This document shows positions 46,901 to 51,750 of a stretch of 64,000 nucleotides of DNA, piece after piece. The notes under the pieces were generated by a model. It was not told the DNA's origin. It did not search any database and worked only from the letters and a program-made list of their open reading frames with translations. Source of the DNA: Nelumbo lutea (taxonomy: Eukaryota > Streptophyta > Magnoliopsida > Proteales > Nelumbonaceae); assembly GCA_022828595.1 (NCBI GenBank), contig JAKGHH010000007.1, forward strand, positions 61,244,727-61,308,726, given 5' to 3'. The position numbers were made by a program, and so were the translations under genes. The stretch's first letter is position 1. Each line of letters begins with the position of its first letter.

Positions 46901-49688
46901 TTAAAATTTCCTTTGGCAGGACCATTTAATAAAATTGAAAATCTGAGTGTAGTCACACAAACCTTCATCCAATTCCTCCATTTTTGCCCGAAATGCATCC
47001 TGGTCAACATGTAATCTAGGAAGGCCAAGTTTACAAGGTCATAGGCTTTCTCATGATCAACTTTACAAACAAGACCCTTCTTGCATTAGTTCTCCTTGAG
47101 TCTATCATTTGCTATCAAAACCCCATCTTGGGTGTATTTATTATGGATAAAAGCCCCTTATGATATTGAGATAATTGAACTCATCTACCCTCAGTCTTGC
47201 AGCCAACAACTTTGCTATGATTTTGTAGAAGCTCCCAATTAAACTAATTGGCCTGAAACCCTTCAGCTCCGAAGCACCTTTCTTCTTTGGATTTAGAGAG
47301 ATAAAAGTGGCATTAAGGCTCCTTTCCAGGGCAGCTGAAGAATGGAATTGTACAACTAGCTCCAAAAATTTCTTGAAAAAAGAATTGTAAAACCATCTGG
47401 CCCAAGGGCTTTATCCCCCTCCATTTCATCCAGGACTGATTTGACTTCCTTTTGTATAAAAGACTTCTCCAAATCTGCCACCTGAGCCTCAGAGGCTCTG
47501 TTAAACTGTAGGCCATCTAACTTTGGCCTGAGTTCACATAAAGCTTCTTGTAATAGCCAATAATTGACTTCTCAAGTTCATATTCCCTTTCAATCAGTCT
47601 TCCTTGGACACTTAACTTCTTGATTGTGGTTATCCTCCTTTCATTTGCTACCTTGTGAAAGAAAGAAGAATTATTATCCCCTTCCTTAAGTTGTTGTACT
47701 CGGGAGCAATGCCTCCAATGGATTTCGTCTTGATAGGCTAAACTGCCATACTCCTTGGCCAAAAATCTTTGTCTTTTCTTTCCCTCATCGAGGGGTACCG
47801 TTTCTTCCTCCCTGTCCAGATCAGAGATGATTTTCCTGCATTCCTCTTTAGGTCCACAACATCATATCATCATGAAAAAAAAAAAGAGATATCAACAATC
47901 TCTCCCAGAACTAGATTTTACCTTATGAATACCATTTCCATATTTTTCTTCCAAGATCAAAGGTGTGCTTAGACACACAGGCGAGGCACGTTTTAGGGTA
48001 TGCGCATCACCAAGGTCTCAAGCGGAGTATTTTCAAGGGGCTTGGTACAAAGGCGGCTCATAGAATCAAGAGTGCATAATGTTTAACATCATATTAGCTA
48101 TTTGAAGCAATGCAATTGGGAAAAAAGAAAGAGATTAAGAGTTTACATGCTTGAATATGTTTTATATGTTATGTTAGATTTTATTTTTTAACTTTCATTT
48201 TAAATATGTTTTACGTGTTATGTTTATGTATCTTAATTTGAGATGATAGGTTTTTAAAGCATTTATTTTAAAATTTAAGTTTATATTTTTAATTGATAAT
48301 TTGTTTAATTTTTTAATAATTTGCATTTTTTGAATTTTTTGGATTATTTTAATTTTGTTGGAATTTTTTTAATTTTTTAGAATTTCTTTGCATTTTTGTG
48401 CCTTGCTTCAAAAGGGTAATGCACCTCACCTTGCGCCTTGCGTCTTGTACGCAAAATAGTCCTTGCGCTTTTTTTGCGCCTTTCACTTTTAAAACACTGG
48501 ATTCCTTCCAAAAGTAAATTTTTATTATAGATACAACAAAAAATGAACAATAGCTAAGCACCTGAACCAAAATACACAAGTATATAATTGATGGTGGACC
48601 TAATGGCCCAACTTTATCCCTTGTAATGAATGTAACCTTAAAACTACTTTCATGGATGTATTTAGTAGTTTAAAGAGCACCAAACTCCACTATTCTAACC
48701 TATTGGCATCAAATTAAGGAATAAACAACCACTTGTTTCCATAACCAAAAATATAAAAATATAAAATTAGAAAATGCAAAACATAAATAAAAGCAGCAAA
48801 CCCCAACTGAGAGAACAGCAGACTATTGAAGCTTCTATTAACTTTTTTTATTAGCAAAAGGATTCCATTGATAAATTAAAACTTAATACAACTGTTGGAG
48901 ATTCCCAACACACCCTGGACACATGAGTTTACATTTATTCCCAGAATAAGTTAGGTCTGTCAACTCCCTGCTTAGCTGGAACATCTGCCACCCCATTTGC
49001 AGTTCTTCTCACCCAGCTGAAACTAGAATTTATTTGCTTTGCAATGATATCAATTTCCCTAAAAGTGTGTCTATAGTTCCAAAGTGCTAATTTGACTTGC
49101 TTTGTCCAATGAAGCTTCTATTAACATTTACACCCTTCTTTTCCACTTATGTAAAGGAAACCCACATTTTGGTTTCAAAGAAAAGATCCATGCGCACTGC
49201 GCTGTCAATTATAAGGAGAATATTCCACGACAAGATTTTTCACAAATATAATTTTAACTATAGAAAATCTTCCACAAGCCATTCAACCCCTCCCCAAGCA
49301 AAAATAAAAAAAATAAAAGATTTTCACATATTTAACTTTAAAAAAAAAAAAAGGAATTTCAACGAAATCCAAGAAAAAAAATGCGTAGACGAACAATGCT
49401 CCCAAATTCCCAATTACCAAGCTTCTTGGAGGTTGAACTTGAAATGGAGAAATTGGGACGAAATGAACACCATTTCTTCATTACATTCAAGGATTGATCT
49501 TAATAATGGGGACTTAACACCATTAAAAAGCAAATAAGGAAAGGGGAAGAGAAAAATAATAAGATAAACTGATAAAAGTAAGGTTTAAGAACCTTCTCTG
49601 TGTTTGATTGATAAACAGCGTCGACTTTAGACTGTGGAGTGATCCACTCATGAGTTGGGAAGTCTTCCTCTTCTTCGCTACTCTCCAT
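2271..49688 (-). CDS. EXO84C: Exocyst complex subunit EXO84C, five exons, 3' end beyond window
   Basis: EXO84 is one of the eight exocyst subunits that tether secretory vesicles to the plasma membrane before fusion. Five minus-strand exons (49593-49688, 42740-42834, 24374-25418, 11494-12018, 2271-2459) join in frame without a stop into about 650 residues. The product matches plant EXO84C from memory: an acidic N-terminus beginning [10 protein letters not shown], the Vps51/EXO84-type coiled-coil core (about residues 15-100, with [15 protein letters not shown]), a central helical part ([20 protein letters not shown]) and the C-terminal helical region ([20 protein letters not shown]). Plant EXO84C proteins are about 750-770 residues, so roughly 100 C-terminal residues should lie left of base 1. 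All visible junctions have GT and AG ends; phases are 0, 2, 0, 0 and 0. Introns of 6.8, 17.3, 12.4 and 9.0 kb are filled with transposons, yet the exons show no frameshift. EXO84B is the alternative paralogue, but the N-terminus fits EXO84C better. Confidence 0.93.
2591..2801. mobile_element. Probable relative of the hAT-type MITE
   Basis: The left end CATGGTTTAAAATATTGGGT and the right end ATTTTGAACCTTG resemble the termini of the 1994-2236 and 20060-20283 elements. The flanks GATAACTATTA and GATAATTATT are similar but not an exact duplication, so the limits are approximate. Confidence 0.5.
2802..3130. repeat. Degenerate repeat with TTTAAATATACCCTGTGG words
   Basis: The phrase TTAAATATACCCTGTGGTTT recurs in altered form near 2,810, 2,845, 2,870 and 3,065. 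It looks like the remnant of a dispersed plant repeat. No termini were identified. Confidence 0.35.
3598..3933 (+). pseudogene. LINE-type RNase H fragment, left part
   Basis: An open plus frame codes [20 protein letters not shown] and [14 protein letters not shown], an RNase H fold with the first Asp and the Glu in place. At FLPH it is cut by a solo LTR. The right part resumes at 4647 with [10 protein letters not shown] and FNSSAHRL, as in the end of LINE RNase H domains. It differs from the GDSLRAE type common elsewhere here and may come from another LINE lineage. Confidence 0.6.
3934..4642. mobile_element. Probable solo LTR in the RNase H fragment
   Basis: The 709-bp GC-rich insert starts TGTCACGGGGTTAGG and ends CAAACCGTTACA, so it has TG and CA ends. 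It is flanked by CCAT on both sides (3930-3933 and 4643-4646). RNase H coding resumes after it. No internal region is present. The direct repeat is only 4 bp, so the class is not fixed. Confidence 0.6.
4647..4800 (+). pseudogene. LINE-type RNase H fragment, right part
   Basis: This continues the fragment at 3598-3933 after the solo LTR. It carries [15 protein letters not shown] and [13 protein letters not shown], like the final helix of LINE RNase H domains, with an in-frame stop. Confidence 0.5.
5150..5535 (+). mobile_element. LINE reverse transcriptase fragment, left part
   Basis: The plus strand codes decayed RT finger-domain sequence: [26 protein letters not shown], and [20 protein letters not shown] sequence up to [12 protein letters not shown]. 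Stops and an (AAT)n tract at about 5288-5338 break it. The MITE at 5543-6199 interrupts it and RT coding resumes beyond. Confidence 0.65.
5288..5338. repeat. (AAT)n microsatellite
   Basis: About 16 AAT units lie inside the decayed LINE RT. Confidence 0.9.
5543..6199. mobile_element. MITE inserted in LINE RT
   Basis: A 657-bp insert is built of GAGCTC, GAGTTCGA and ATAT words. It is flanked by GTAGGGC (5536-5542 and 6200-6206); an eighth base differs. The right end read inward gives GGGGTGCAATCGAGC, a common start for plant MITEs. Removing it rejoins the LINE frame as [20 protein letters not shown]. Confidence 0.65.
6200..6410 (+). mobile_element. LINE reverse transcriptase fragment, right part
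   Basis: Coding resumes with [20 protein letters not shown], the RT palm segment holding the first catalytic Asp, and runs to [10 protein letters not shown] and [15 protein letters not shown]. The sequence then ends abruptly at a Copia fragment. Confidence 0.65.
6470..6787 (+). pseudogene. Ty1/Copia RNase H C-terminal fragment
   Basis: The plus frame includes [43 protein letters not shown] and [12 protein letters not shown] followed by a stop shortly after. This is the typical end of Copia pol (RNase H). There is an internal stop and no visible LTR. Confidence 0.8.
6880..7560 (-). mobile_element. Poly(A)-ended ORF1-like LINE fragment
   Basis: The lower end has a T run like a LINE tail (TTTTTTTGAAAGATCAAAGG). 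Upstream on the minus strand a Lys/Glu-rich frame of 64 residues has [20 protein letters not shown] and a run of acidic residues. This composition is like the ORF1-like regions at 26-29 and 33-37 kb. No ORF2 sequence lies between it and the tail. The ORF1 call is an inference from composition and context. Confidence 0.4.
7561..7925. other. Intron 4 sequence, nothing recognised
   Basis: No gene, terminal repeat or tandem array was recognised. Confidence 0.4.
7926..7969. repeat. (GA)n microsatellite
   Basis: A nearly pure GA tract of about 44 bp. It gives spurious Arg-Glu frames in several readings. Confidence 0.95.
8245..8525. repeat. Left arm of a diverged inverted repeat
   Basis: Segments such as GATGAAATAAAGTTTGGTTTA and AGTCCAAGTTGGAATCTGT recur in reverse complement at 9765-9990. 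The arms flank a LINE 3' end. They may be LTR or long TIR remnants. Confidence 0.55.
8526..9495 (-). mobile_element. 5'-truncated LINE with RNase H
   Basis: The 3' tail is at about 8525-8545 (T run plus ATCAATAACAG). The minus strand reads upward through the RNase H end, [35 protein letters not shown] and, near 9,460, the Cys motif [14 protein letters not shown] of the zinc-finger region before RNase H. Frameshifts and stops are frequent. A (GT)n tract lies at about 9318-9345. Confidence 0.75.
9503..9761. mobile_element. Hairpin repeat, MITE-like
   Basis: The left end (CCTCTCTCTCACCTATTTCT) is repeated as a reverse complement at the right end (AGAAATAGGTGAGAGAGG). The inverted ends are about 35 bp and enclose about 190 bp. 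The interior resembles 10590-10790. No target-site duplication was recognised. Confidence 0.55.
9765..9990. repeat. Right arm of a diverged inverted repeat
   Basis: This is the reverse complement of parts of 8245-8525, for example AAACTTTATTTCATCAAATC and AGGCTCCAACTTGCC. Confidence 0.55.
10440..10495. repeat. CCTAGGCG-type MITE end fragment
   Basis: The words CACCTAGGCGCCCACCTAGG match the subterminal words of the element at 14305-15065. Only one end is present. Confidence 0.5.
10580..10795. repeat. Dispersed repeat related to 9560-9745
   Basis: Phrases such as TAGATCTAGTGTCGGGCTTT, GGTGATTAGGGATGAA and GTCCACCAAAGATAAAG correspond in order to 9570-9730. It is a direct-orientation copy of the same dispersed repeat. 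Confidence 0.5.
10796..11493. other. AT-rich intron 4 sequence
   Basis: No domain, terminal repeat or array was recognised between the dispersed repeat and the exon 4 donor. Confidence 0.4.
11494..12018 (-). CDS. EXO84C: EXO84C exon 4
   Basis: This exon of 525 bp codes 175 residues, from [19 protein letters not shown] to DPLPSLPFQ. It includes [15 protein letters not shown] and the conserved [15 protein letters not shown]. The acceptor AG is at 12020-12019 and the donor GTGATC starts at 11493. Both ends are phase 0. It is the first half of the EXO84 C-terminal helical region. Confidence 0.93.
12019..12855. other. Intron 3 sequence next to exon 4
   Basis: No host coding sequence was recognised. 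A short T run with CATGATAAGTAACAGAGC near 12,630 resembles a LINE tail on the minus strand, but flanking duplications were not seen. Confidence 0.35.
12856..13110 (+). mobile_element. LINE fragment of another lineage
   Basis: With frameshifts, the plus strand reads [31 protein letters not shown]. This resembles the linker before the zinc-finger region of plant LINEs. About 130 bp of it (12895-13030) recur at 16735-16870. Confidence 0.4.
13900..14140 (-). mobile_element. 241-bp LINE tail nested in the LINE at 13122-16735
   Basis: The tail begins at TTCTTTTGATCGATAAC. A short RNase H end follows on the minus strand. It is flanked by a 17-bp duplication with one mismatch, CACATCTTCACAGTATT (13883-13899) and CACATCTCCACAGTATT (14141-14157). 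The outer LINE reading resumes on either side. Confidence 0.8.
14305..15065. mobile_element. Mutator-like MITE in a LINE
   Basis: The 761-bp element has a perfect 9-bp flanking duplication, GGGTAGGAG (14296-14304 and 15066-15074), the size typical of Mutator elements. The ends are inverted and share CAAGG, GTC and CGCCTAGG words. The centre is AT-rich and non-coding. Removing it rejoins the zinc-region frame of the host LINE ([15 protein letters not shown]). Confidence 0.85.
16735..17100 (+). mobile_element. LINE zinc-finger (zf-RVT) region fragment
   Basis: The plus strand gives [17 protein letters not shown], a CVCCNL Cys motif, [10 protein letters not shown] and NKVWYYYGS. This matches the zf-RVT domain that lies between RT and the C-terminus of plant LINEs. 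The first 130 bp duplicate 12895-13030. Confidence 0.65.
17101..19980 (+). mobile_element. Decayed LINE: endonuclease, RT part, RNase H
   Basis: The plus strand begins in the endonuclease domain ([17 protein letters not shown], then [13 protein letters not shown]) and runs through [20 protein letters not shown] to SRWIKG. It is cut by a nested LINE (17743-18880). It resumes with SKWIKG and RT fingers ([19 protein letters not shown]), then jumps, by a deletion near 19,460, to RNase H ([35 protein letters not shown]). A poly(A) end lies at about 19,972-19,980. Most of the RT palm is missing. Confidence 0.75.
17743..18880 (+). mobile_element. Nested 5'-truncated LINE, zinc region plus RNase H
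   Basis: The insert reads [19 protein letters not shown], then [20 protein letters not shown] with the Cys and His positions, then [13 protein letters not shown] and [14 protein letters not shown] of RNase H. The third active-site region is damaged. It ends TTTATCAAAAAAAA. It is flanked by an 18-bp duplication with two mismatches, AGTAGATGGATTAAGGGG (17725-17742) and AGTAAATGGATCAAGGGG (18881-18898). Confidence 0.88.
20060..20283. mobile_element. hAT-type MITE
   Basis: The 224-bp element starts CAAGATTCAAACTATCAACA and its right end read inward starts CAAGGTTCAAAATATCAATA. An exact 8-bp duplication CTGCTAAT flanks it (20052-20059 and 20284-20291). The inner part has TATCGG and CCCCTAC words. 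Confidence 0.85.
20284..20625 (+). mobile_element. LINE 3' end of a lineage without RNase H
   Basis: The plus strand reads [12 protein letters not shown], then a short tail [19 protein letters not shown] to a stop, then a 3' UTR with AATGAATTTTCG and a short A-rich end near 20,620. In this family the reading stops soon after the ERNRRIF motif. Confidence 0.6.
20821..23781 (-). mobile_element. 5'-truncated LINE with RT, zinc region and RNase H
   Basis: It is flanked by an exact 14-bp duplication, CCATATTTACTCTC (20807-20820 and 23782-23795). Going up on the minus strand come the 3' UTR, RNase H (21052-21606), the Cys motif [15 protein letters not shown] (near 21,780), the RT thumb and linker (22013-22500, 23208-23459) and the RT palm with [11 protein letters not shown] near 23,650. 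The 5' break falls in GRQGDPLSP. RNase H keeps FDGS and AEFQ but has EGHS where EGDS is usual, so a catalytic Asp is lost. A LINE is nested at 22521-23193. Confidence 0.9.
22521..23193 (-). mobile_element. 673-bp LINE nested in the LINE at 20821-23781
   Basis: An exact 16-bp duplication, TGATTCTTTCTACATT, flanks it (22505-22520 and 23194-23209). It starts at a 15-bp T run and codes an RNase H with [34 protein letters not shown] and [15 protein letters not shown]. The 5' break is just upstream of RNase H. The outer LINE reads on (DFLWEPG-NVERIT) once it is removed. Confidence 0.93.
23796..24223. other. Intron 3 sequence next to exon 3
   Basis: No domain or repeat was recognised up to the very short LINE insertion at 24243. 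Confidence 0.4.
24243..24255 (+). mobile_element. Very short LINE tail (13 nt) with 19-bp duplication
   Basis: Exact copies of ATATCAGTGAATATCCTAT (24224-24242 and 24256-24274) flank TGATCAAAAAAAA. This is the terminal sequence of LINE copies elsewhere here, such as the one ending at 36013. It lies about 100 bp from the exon 3 donor. Confidence 0.7.
24374..25418 (-). CDS. EXO84C: EXO84C exon 3 (main exon)
   Basis: This is the largest exon, 1,045 bp, coding residues 64-412. It opens with the G that completes an Arg codon, then [18 protein letters not shown], the rest of the Vps51/EXO84 coiled-coil. An acidic, Ser-rich linker follows (about 90-180), then helical sequence with [20 protein letters not shown] and [20 protein letters not shown]. 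The acceptor AG is at 25420-25419. The donor is a consensus GTAAGT starting at 24373. The frame stays open throughout. Confidence 0.95.
25419..26080. other. Intron 2 sequence next to exon 3
   Basis: No domain was recognised. A short T-rich stretch near 25,715 with AGTAACAAGCAACAAC might be a LINE tail. Confidence 0.3.
26081..27010 (-). mobile_element. Poly(A)-ended ORF1-like LINE fragment
   Basis: A T-rich LINE-like tail near 26,085-26,120 is followed upward by CT-rich sequence without RT or RNase H. Short minus frames only (75 residues at 26057-26284). Composition matches the ORF1-like part of the LINE at 33-37 kb. The call is by resemblance and is tentative. Confidence 0.35.
27117..29400 (-). 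mobile_element. ORF1-like LINE segment with its own tail
   Basis: A LINE-like tail (T-rich, GGTAATAAATAAA) begins at about 27,120. The minus strand above it has acidic and Lys-rich frames ([20 protein letters not shown] at 27332-27517). It ends with [14 protein letters not shown] near 29,340, which parallels [14 protein letters not shown] at 37,680 in the other LINE. This suggests LINE ORF1 followed directly by a poly(A) tail, without ORF2. Confidence 0.45.
29401..33335 (-). mobile_element. LINE ORF2 region: endonuclease to RNase H
   Basis: A T run at about 29,400 marks the 3' end. Upward on the minus strand: RNase H (29812-30162, with [18 protein letters not shown]), zinc region (30323-30655), RT ([13 protein letters not shown] near 31,395; fingers 31,900-32,100), linker ([20 protein letters not shown]), and endonuclease ([19 protein letters not shown] near 32,895; start-like MKISWNLRG near 33,320). 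The FADD catalytic motif is absent: the reading goes from LVTHL to a stop and then [10 protein letters not shown], a deletion of some 40-50 residues. The element cannot encode an active RT. C-run 31,101-31,114. Confidence 0.85.
33336..34670 (-). mobile_element. LINE ORF1 region, lower part
   Basis: Upstream of the endonuclease on the same strand lie charged, low-complexity frames: a Glu-rich 83-residue frame (33430-33681) and 33994-34197 with [20 protein letters not shown]. These are likely ORF1 of the same LINE. A plus-strand LINE (34685-36013) interrupts it. Confidence 0.6.
34685..36013 (+). mobile_element. 5'-truncated LINE inserted head-on into LINE ORF1
   Basis: An exact 14-bp duplication, AACACCCACAACTT (34671-34684 and 36014-36027), flanks it. 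It reads [19 protein letters not shown], the Cys motif [33 protein letters not shown], then RNase H with [43 protein letters not shown], and [19 protein letters not shown]. All four RNase H acidic positions are present, but one stop follows VVIR and one frame change lies near 35,230. Poly(A) ends at about 36,013. Confidence 0.93.
36028..37700 (-). mobile_element. LINE ORF1 region, upper part
   Basis: This continues the interrupted ORF1 upstream of 34,670. Minus frames include [12 protein letters not shown] (near 36,820) and [20 protein letters not shown] to [15 protein letters not shown] (37524-37700), the N-terminal domain like that of plant LINE ORF1 proteins. A 24-bp LINE tail lies at 37317-37340. 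The 5' limit is where Copia integrase sequence starts. Confidence 0.55.
37317..37340 (-). mobile_element. Very short LINE tail (24 bp) with duplication
   Basis: Copies of GGTTAAAATC (37307-37316 and 37341-37350) flank ATCTTTTTATTGATAAGTTC plus four bases. The T run and ATTGATAAG resemble LINE 3' ends on the minus strand. Confidence 0.55.
37701..38060 (-). pseudogene. Ty1/Copia integrase N-terminal fragment
   Basis: With frame changes the minus strand gives [20 protein letters not shown] (GAG-pre-integrase), then [13 protein letters not shown] and [14 protein letters not shown] of the integrase core start. It joins LINE ORF1 sequence without a gap. Confidence 0.65.
38061..38606. other. Intron 2 sequence, possible Copia remainder
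   Basis: No motif is firm enough to assign. The stretch between 38,100 and 38,600 has traces of protease-like or gag-like Copia sequence at best. Confidence 0.25.
38621..38766 (+). mobile_element. 146-bp LINE tail with duplication
   Basis: Exact 14-bp copies ATCACAGTCAAGAA (38607-38620 and 38767-38780) flank a LINE 3' UTR remnant that ends in a 12-A run. The orientation is plus. Confidence 0.8.
38891..39027 (-). mobile_element. 137-bp LINE tail with duplication
   Basis: Exact 17-bp copies GGAGGGTACAAGATGAT (38874-38890 and 39028-39044) flank a remnant that starts with a T run and ATCAGCAAAAAG. The orientation is minus. Confidence 0.85.
39327..39341 (+). mobile_element. Very short LINE tail (15 nt) with 16-bp duplication
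   Basis: Exact copies TCAATAGGATGATTAC (39311-39326 and 39342-39357) flank CATTTATCAAAAAAA. The same string ends the LINE at 17743-18880. Confidence 0.75.
39358..42711 (+). mobile_element. Long LINE: RT, zinc region, RNase H
   Basis: The plus strand reads the RT linker (YKWIKEGDG), fingers ([31 protein letters not shown]), palm ([44 protein letters not shown] near 40,530, an FVDD active site), thumb ([20 protein letters not shown]), zinc region (near 41,640-41,800) and RNase H remnants (NVGDS-type, [14 protein letters not shown] near 42,510). In-frame stops occur at several points, so it is dead. Poly(A) 42700-42711 sits 26 bp from the exon 2 donor. No target duplication was recognised. Confidence 0.85.
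42740..42834 (-). CDS. EXO84C: EXO84C exon 2
   Basis: This 95-bp exon codes [19 protein letters not shown] and on to KYLAFL, plus two bases of an AGG codon completed by exon 3. The acceptor reads TTGCAG (AG at 42836-42835) and the donor GTAATG (GT at 42739-42738). The exon is part of the N-terminal coiled-coil core. It is too short to be seen as an open frame on its own and was found by its match to the family. A LINE poly(A) tail ends only 26 bp past the donor. Confidence 0.9.
42835..44105. other. Intron 1 sequence next to exon 2
   Basis: AT-rich sequence without recognised domains. A 14-A run is at about 43,640. No terminal repeats were seen. Confidence 0.4.
44106..47860 (-). mobile_element. 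LINE of a lineage without RNase H
   Basis: The T run at about 44,105-44,115 is the 3' end. The minus strand reads [19 protein letters not shown] (44,350) with a stop soon after and no RNase H. Then come zinc-region remnants ([17 protein letters not shown]) and [27 protein letters not shown] near 46,765, [14 protein letters not shown] near 46,880, and fingers ([41 protein letters not shown]). The FADD motif is intact, but frames are broken. A 1.05-kb solo LTR splits it. Confidence 0.82.
45008..46059. mobile_element. Solo LTR in LINE, Copia-like
   Basis: The 1,052-bp insert begins TGTTGGTGTGAAAAG and ends GCCTTAAACA. An exact 5-bp duplication ATCTG flanks it (45003-45007 and 46060-46064). Without it the LINE reads [18 protein letters not shown]. 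There is no internal domain. Four imperfect repeats of about 85 bp, with AACCRTAGTCAA and GATGGTTT words, lie at 45,345-45,610. The TGTTGG start suits Copia LTRs. Confidence 0.88.
47945..48505. mobile_element. MITE-like element with GGCGCAAGG ends
   Basis: The left side has CACAGGCGAGGCACG and CAAGGGGCTTGG. The right side has CTTGCGCCTTGCG, TTGCGCCTTTCACTTTTAAA. This pattern of GC-rich inverted ends around an AT-rich centre is common in plant MITEs. Limits and duplication are not resolved. Confidence 0.45.
48843..49109 (-). mobile_element. 267-bp LINE tail with RNase H end
   Basis: Exact 16-bp copies TGAAGCTTCTATTAAC (48827-48842 and 49110-49125) flank it. The minus strand codes [20 protein letters not shown] and GVDRPNLFW to the C-terminus of the LINE RNase H. 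The T run is at the lower end. It lies 480 bp inside intron 1 from exon 1. Confidence 0.9.
49593..49688 (-). CDS. EXO84C: EXO84C exon 1 (start codon)
   Basis: This exon codes residues 1-32, from ATG at 49688-49686 to the codon pair for EK. The start is chosen because the acidic [10 protein letters not shown] opening and the following [13 protein letters not shown] match the family N-terminus. The exon ends in AAG followed by a GTTCTT donor (GT at 49592-49591), which is weaker than the usual GTAAGT. It joins in phase 0 to GGAATC of exon 2, giving EK-GIRKL. Confidence 0.9.
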
Positions 49689-49960
49689 TTCGCTTCTCTC
49701 CCTCTCACACGCGGTTTCTTTCTGCCTTTTCGCAGAGACGACTGAGCCCGTGAACGGACCACGGAAAGAGTGTGGACTGTGGAGAAGAGGTTTCGGCCTT
49801 TTCGGGTTTGGAAAACATCATTTGGTTAAAAACCAAAAAACCGAACCGGAAAACCAAAAGTGCGTTTCGGTTTCGGTTTTTGGAAATTTTGATTTGAAAA
49901 TAGCATTCGGCCCATTCGGTTTAAATTCGAACCGAATTAACCAAACTCTCTAAGGTTGTG
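49689..49960 (-). promoter_or_regulatory. EXO84C 5' leader and proximal promoter region
   Basis: The first 60 bases upstream of the ATG are rich in purines on the minus strand (CTCTCC runs on the plus strand). This suits a plant 5' leader. No clear TATA box was found. From about 49,785 to 49,955 the sequence is a low-complexity stretch built on CCGAACCG and CGGTTTCGGT words. This looks like a small repeat inserted very near the start of transcription. The assignment rests on position. Confidence 0.4.
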
Positions 49961-50075
49961 TAAGGTTGTGTTTGGTTTGAAAGAAAAAAAAGTAGGGAAA
50001 GGTAGGCAAACCGGGTTTGTTAAGGTTTTCCTTTCCTTTCCCCACCTTTTATTTCAAACTAAACACAGCCTGAAA
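49955..50075. mobile_element. Short MITE-like hairpin upstream of EXO84C
   Basis: The left side TTGTGTTTGGTTTGAAAG pairs with the right side ATTTCAAACTAAACACAGCC. About 110 bp long, with polypurine and polypyrimidine stretches between. It lies about 270 bp upstream of the start codon. Confidence 0.6.
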
Positions 50076-50119
50076 GGAAAAATCGAATTTGAAACCAAAA
50101 TTTCTTATTCATTCTCGAT

Positions 50120-51746
50120 TAAAATAAAATTGCAATTTTGGCTGGAATTGTGCCCATTTGATCGTTGGAACCAAAGTAATGGTCCTTAACTATCAAAACT
50201 TTGAATTTGTAATTTTGGCCGCCCTAGCTTTTCCTGGCTTGTGTAGGGGTCAACACCCAATTCTTCCATCTGTTACATGGGTTTCCATATCCACTACTAA
50301 AAGACTATGTCAATCTGACCGCTAGAACCCTAAAACCCCATAATGATGATTAACACACAAAACTATAACATTGTAGTATTAGAGGTGTCGGTCTTCCTTG
50401 TCTTTTGCAGCTGCTGAGACCAATTCTATCATCTTTGAGTGTACATCAACTCCTAAAGGATAGTAGCCATCTAGCTGGTGAAGCTACCTTAATGGTCCTT
50501 TTATGGTTGAAAGTGTTAAGTTGCAAGTTTGGTTGGCCTAGCCTTTCTTGATGTGTCAAGGTCTTGAGAACAATTCTTTCATCCATCAAACTACTTTCCA
50601 CATTCGCCTGTAAAATACAATGCCTAACCAGCTGTCAAAACCACTACAACGGTTGAAACTATGAAATCGCAATTGTGGAATCACAATTTTGGCCACCCCA
50701 ACTCTGTTTTGCATTTCCATGTGTAAAGACCTAATGATGTCTATTCTACTGGTTTTTACATCCATAAGTAAAAGATGGTGCCTATTAGGGCACTAAAACT
50801 ACTTATTCTGAAATTACAATTTTGCCCGACCTAATCCTACTTTGTAGTTCTAGGGGTTGAAACTATCTGTGTTATCTATTATGCTAGTTTATACATTTGT
50901 AGATAAAAGATGGTGTCCATCCAAGCGTTAAAACCCCATAATGGGCATTATTAGTATAAACTATGAAATCATAAATTTCCCCAACCTATCCCTGTTTTGC
51001 AGTTCCAAGTATTGAGAATAACTACAATTAGCCATTATACTAGTTTCCACATCCGTAAGTAAAAGATGGTCCTTAACATAACATCTGAAATTATGAAATG
51101 ATAATTTTGGTTGGCCAGGCCCTGTTTTGCCCTTTCAAGTGTATGGACCAACTGTGTTATCCATTATATGAGTTTCTATATCCTTAGGATGGTGCCCATC
51201 CAAGCACTAAAAACCCATAATGGTTCCTTAAAGGTTGAAGCTCAAAATCCCAATTTTGGCTAGCTTGAACCTGCTTTGTAGTTCCGGATATCAAGACCGA
51301 CTGCATTATCTGTTCTACATTTGTAGGTAAAATATGGTGTCCATCTAGTAGACGCCAAAACCTCCATTGCAGTCCTTAACAGTTGAAACTACGAAATCAC
51401 AATTTTGCTCGGCCTAGCTCTGTTTTGCAGTTCCAAATGTTGAGACCAACTATGCTTTCCCTTATATTTGTTTCTACATATGTAGGTAAAAGAGGGTTCC
51501 CACATAAGTGGCAAAAACCCTGTGACAATCCTTAACAATTAAAACTATGAAATCATAGTTTTGACCAGTCCAACCTTGTTTTACAGTTCCAAGTGTTGGA
51601 ACCAATTGCGTTATTCGTTGTACTAGTTTCTACTTACGTAGGTAAAAGATGGTACCCATTTGGGGTGCAAAACCTCTGTAATGGTCCTTAATGGTTCAAA
51701 ATGTGAAATCATAATATTGGTCCACTTGACCTTGTTTGGCATGTCC
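50120..51746 (+). repeat. Degenerate tandem array, unit about 125-165 bp
   Basis: About eleven diverged units can be followed by the recurring phrases CCACATCCGTAAGTAAAAGATG, shortened in most units, AAACTATGAAATCACAATTTTG and TTTTGCAGTTCCAAGTGTTG. Spacing between successive copies of the first phrase varies from about 126 to 165 bp. A few more bases of the array (55463-55505) follow the LTR element. There is no coding frame. Confidence 0.85.
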
Positions 51747-51750
51747 AAGT

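Noticed and set aside
49097..49537. 146-residue plus frame just inside intron 1
   Set aside because: Starts in a LINE duplication and runs through A-rich intron sequence; no domain, opposite to the gene.
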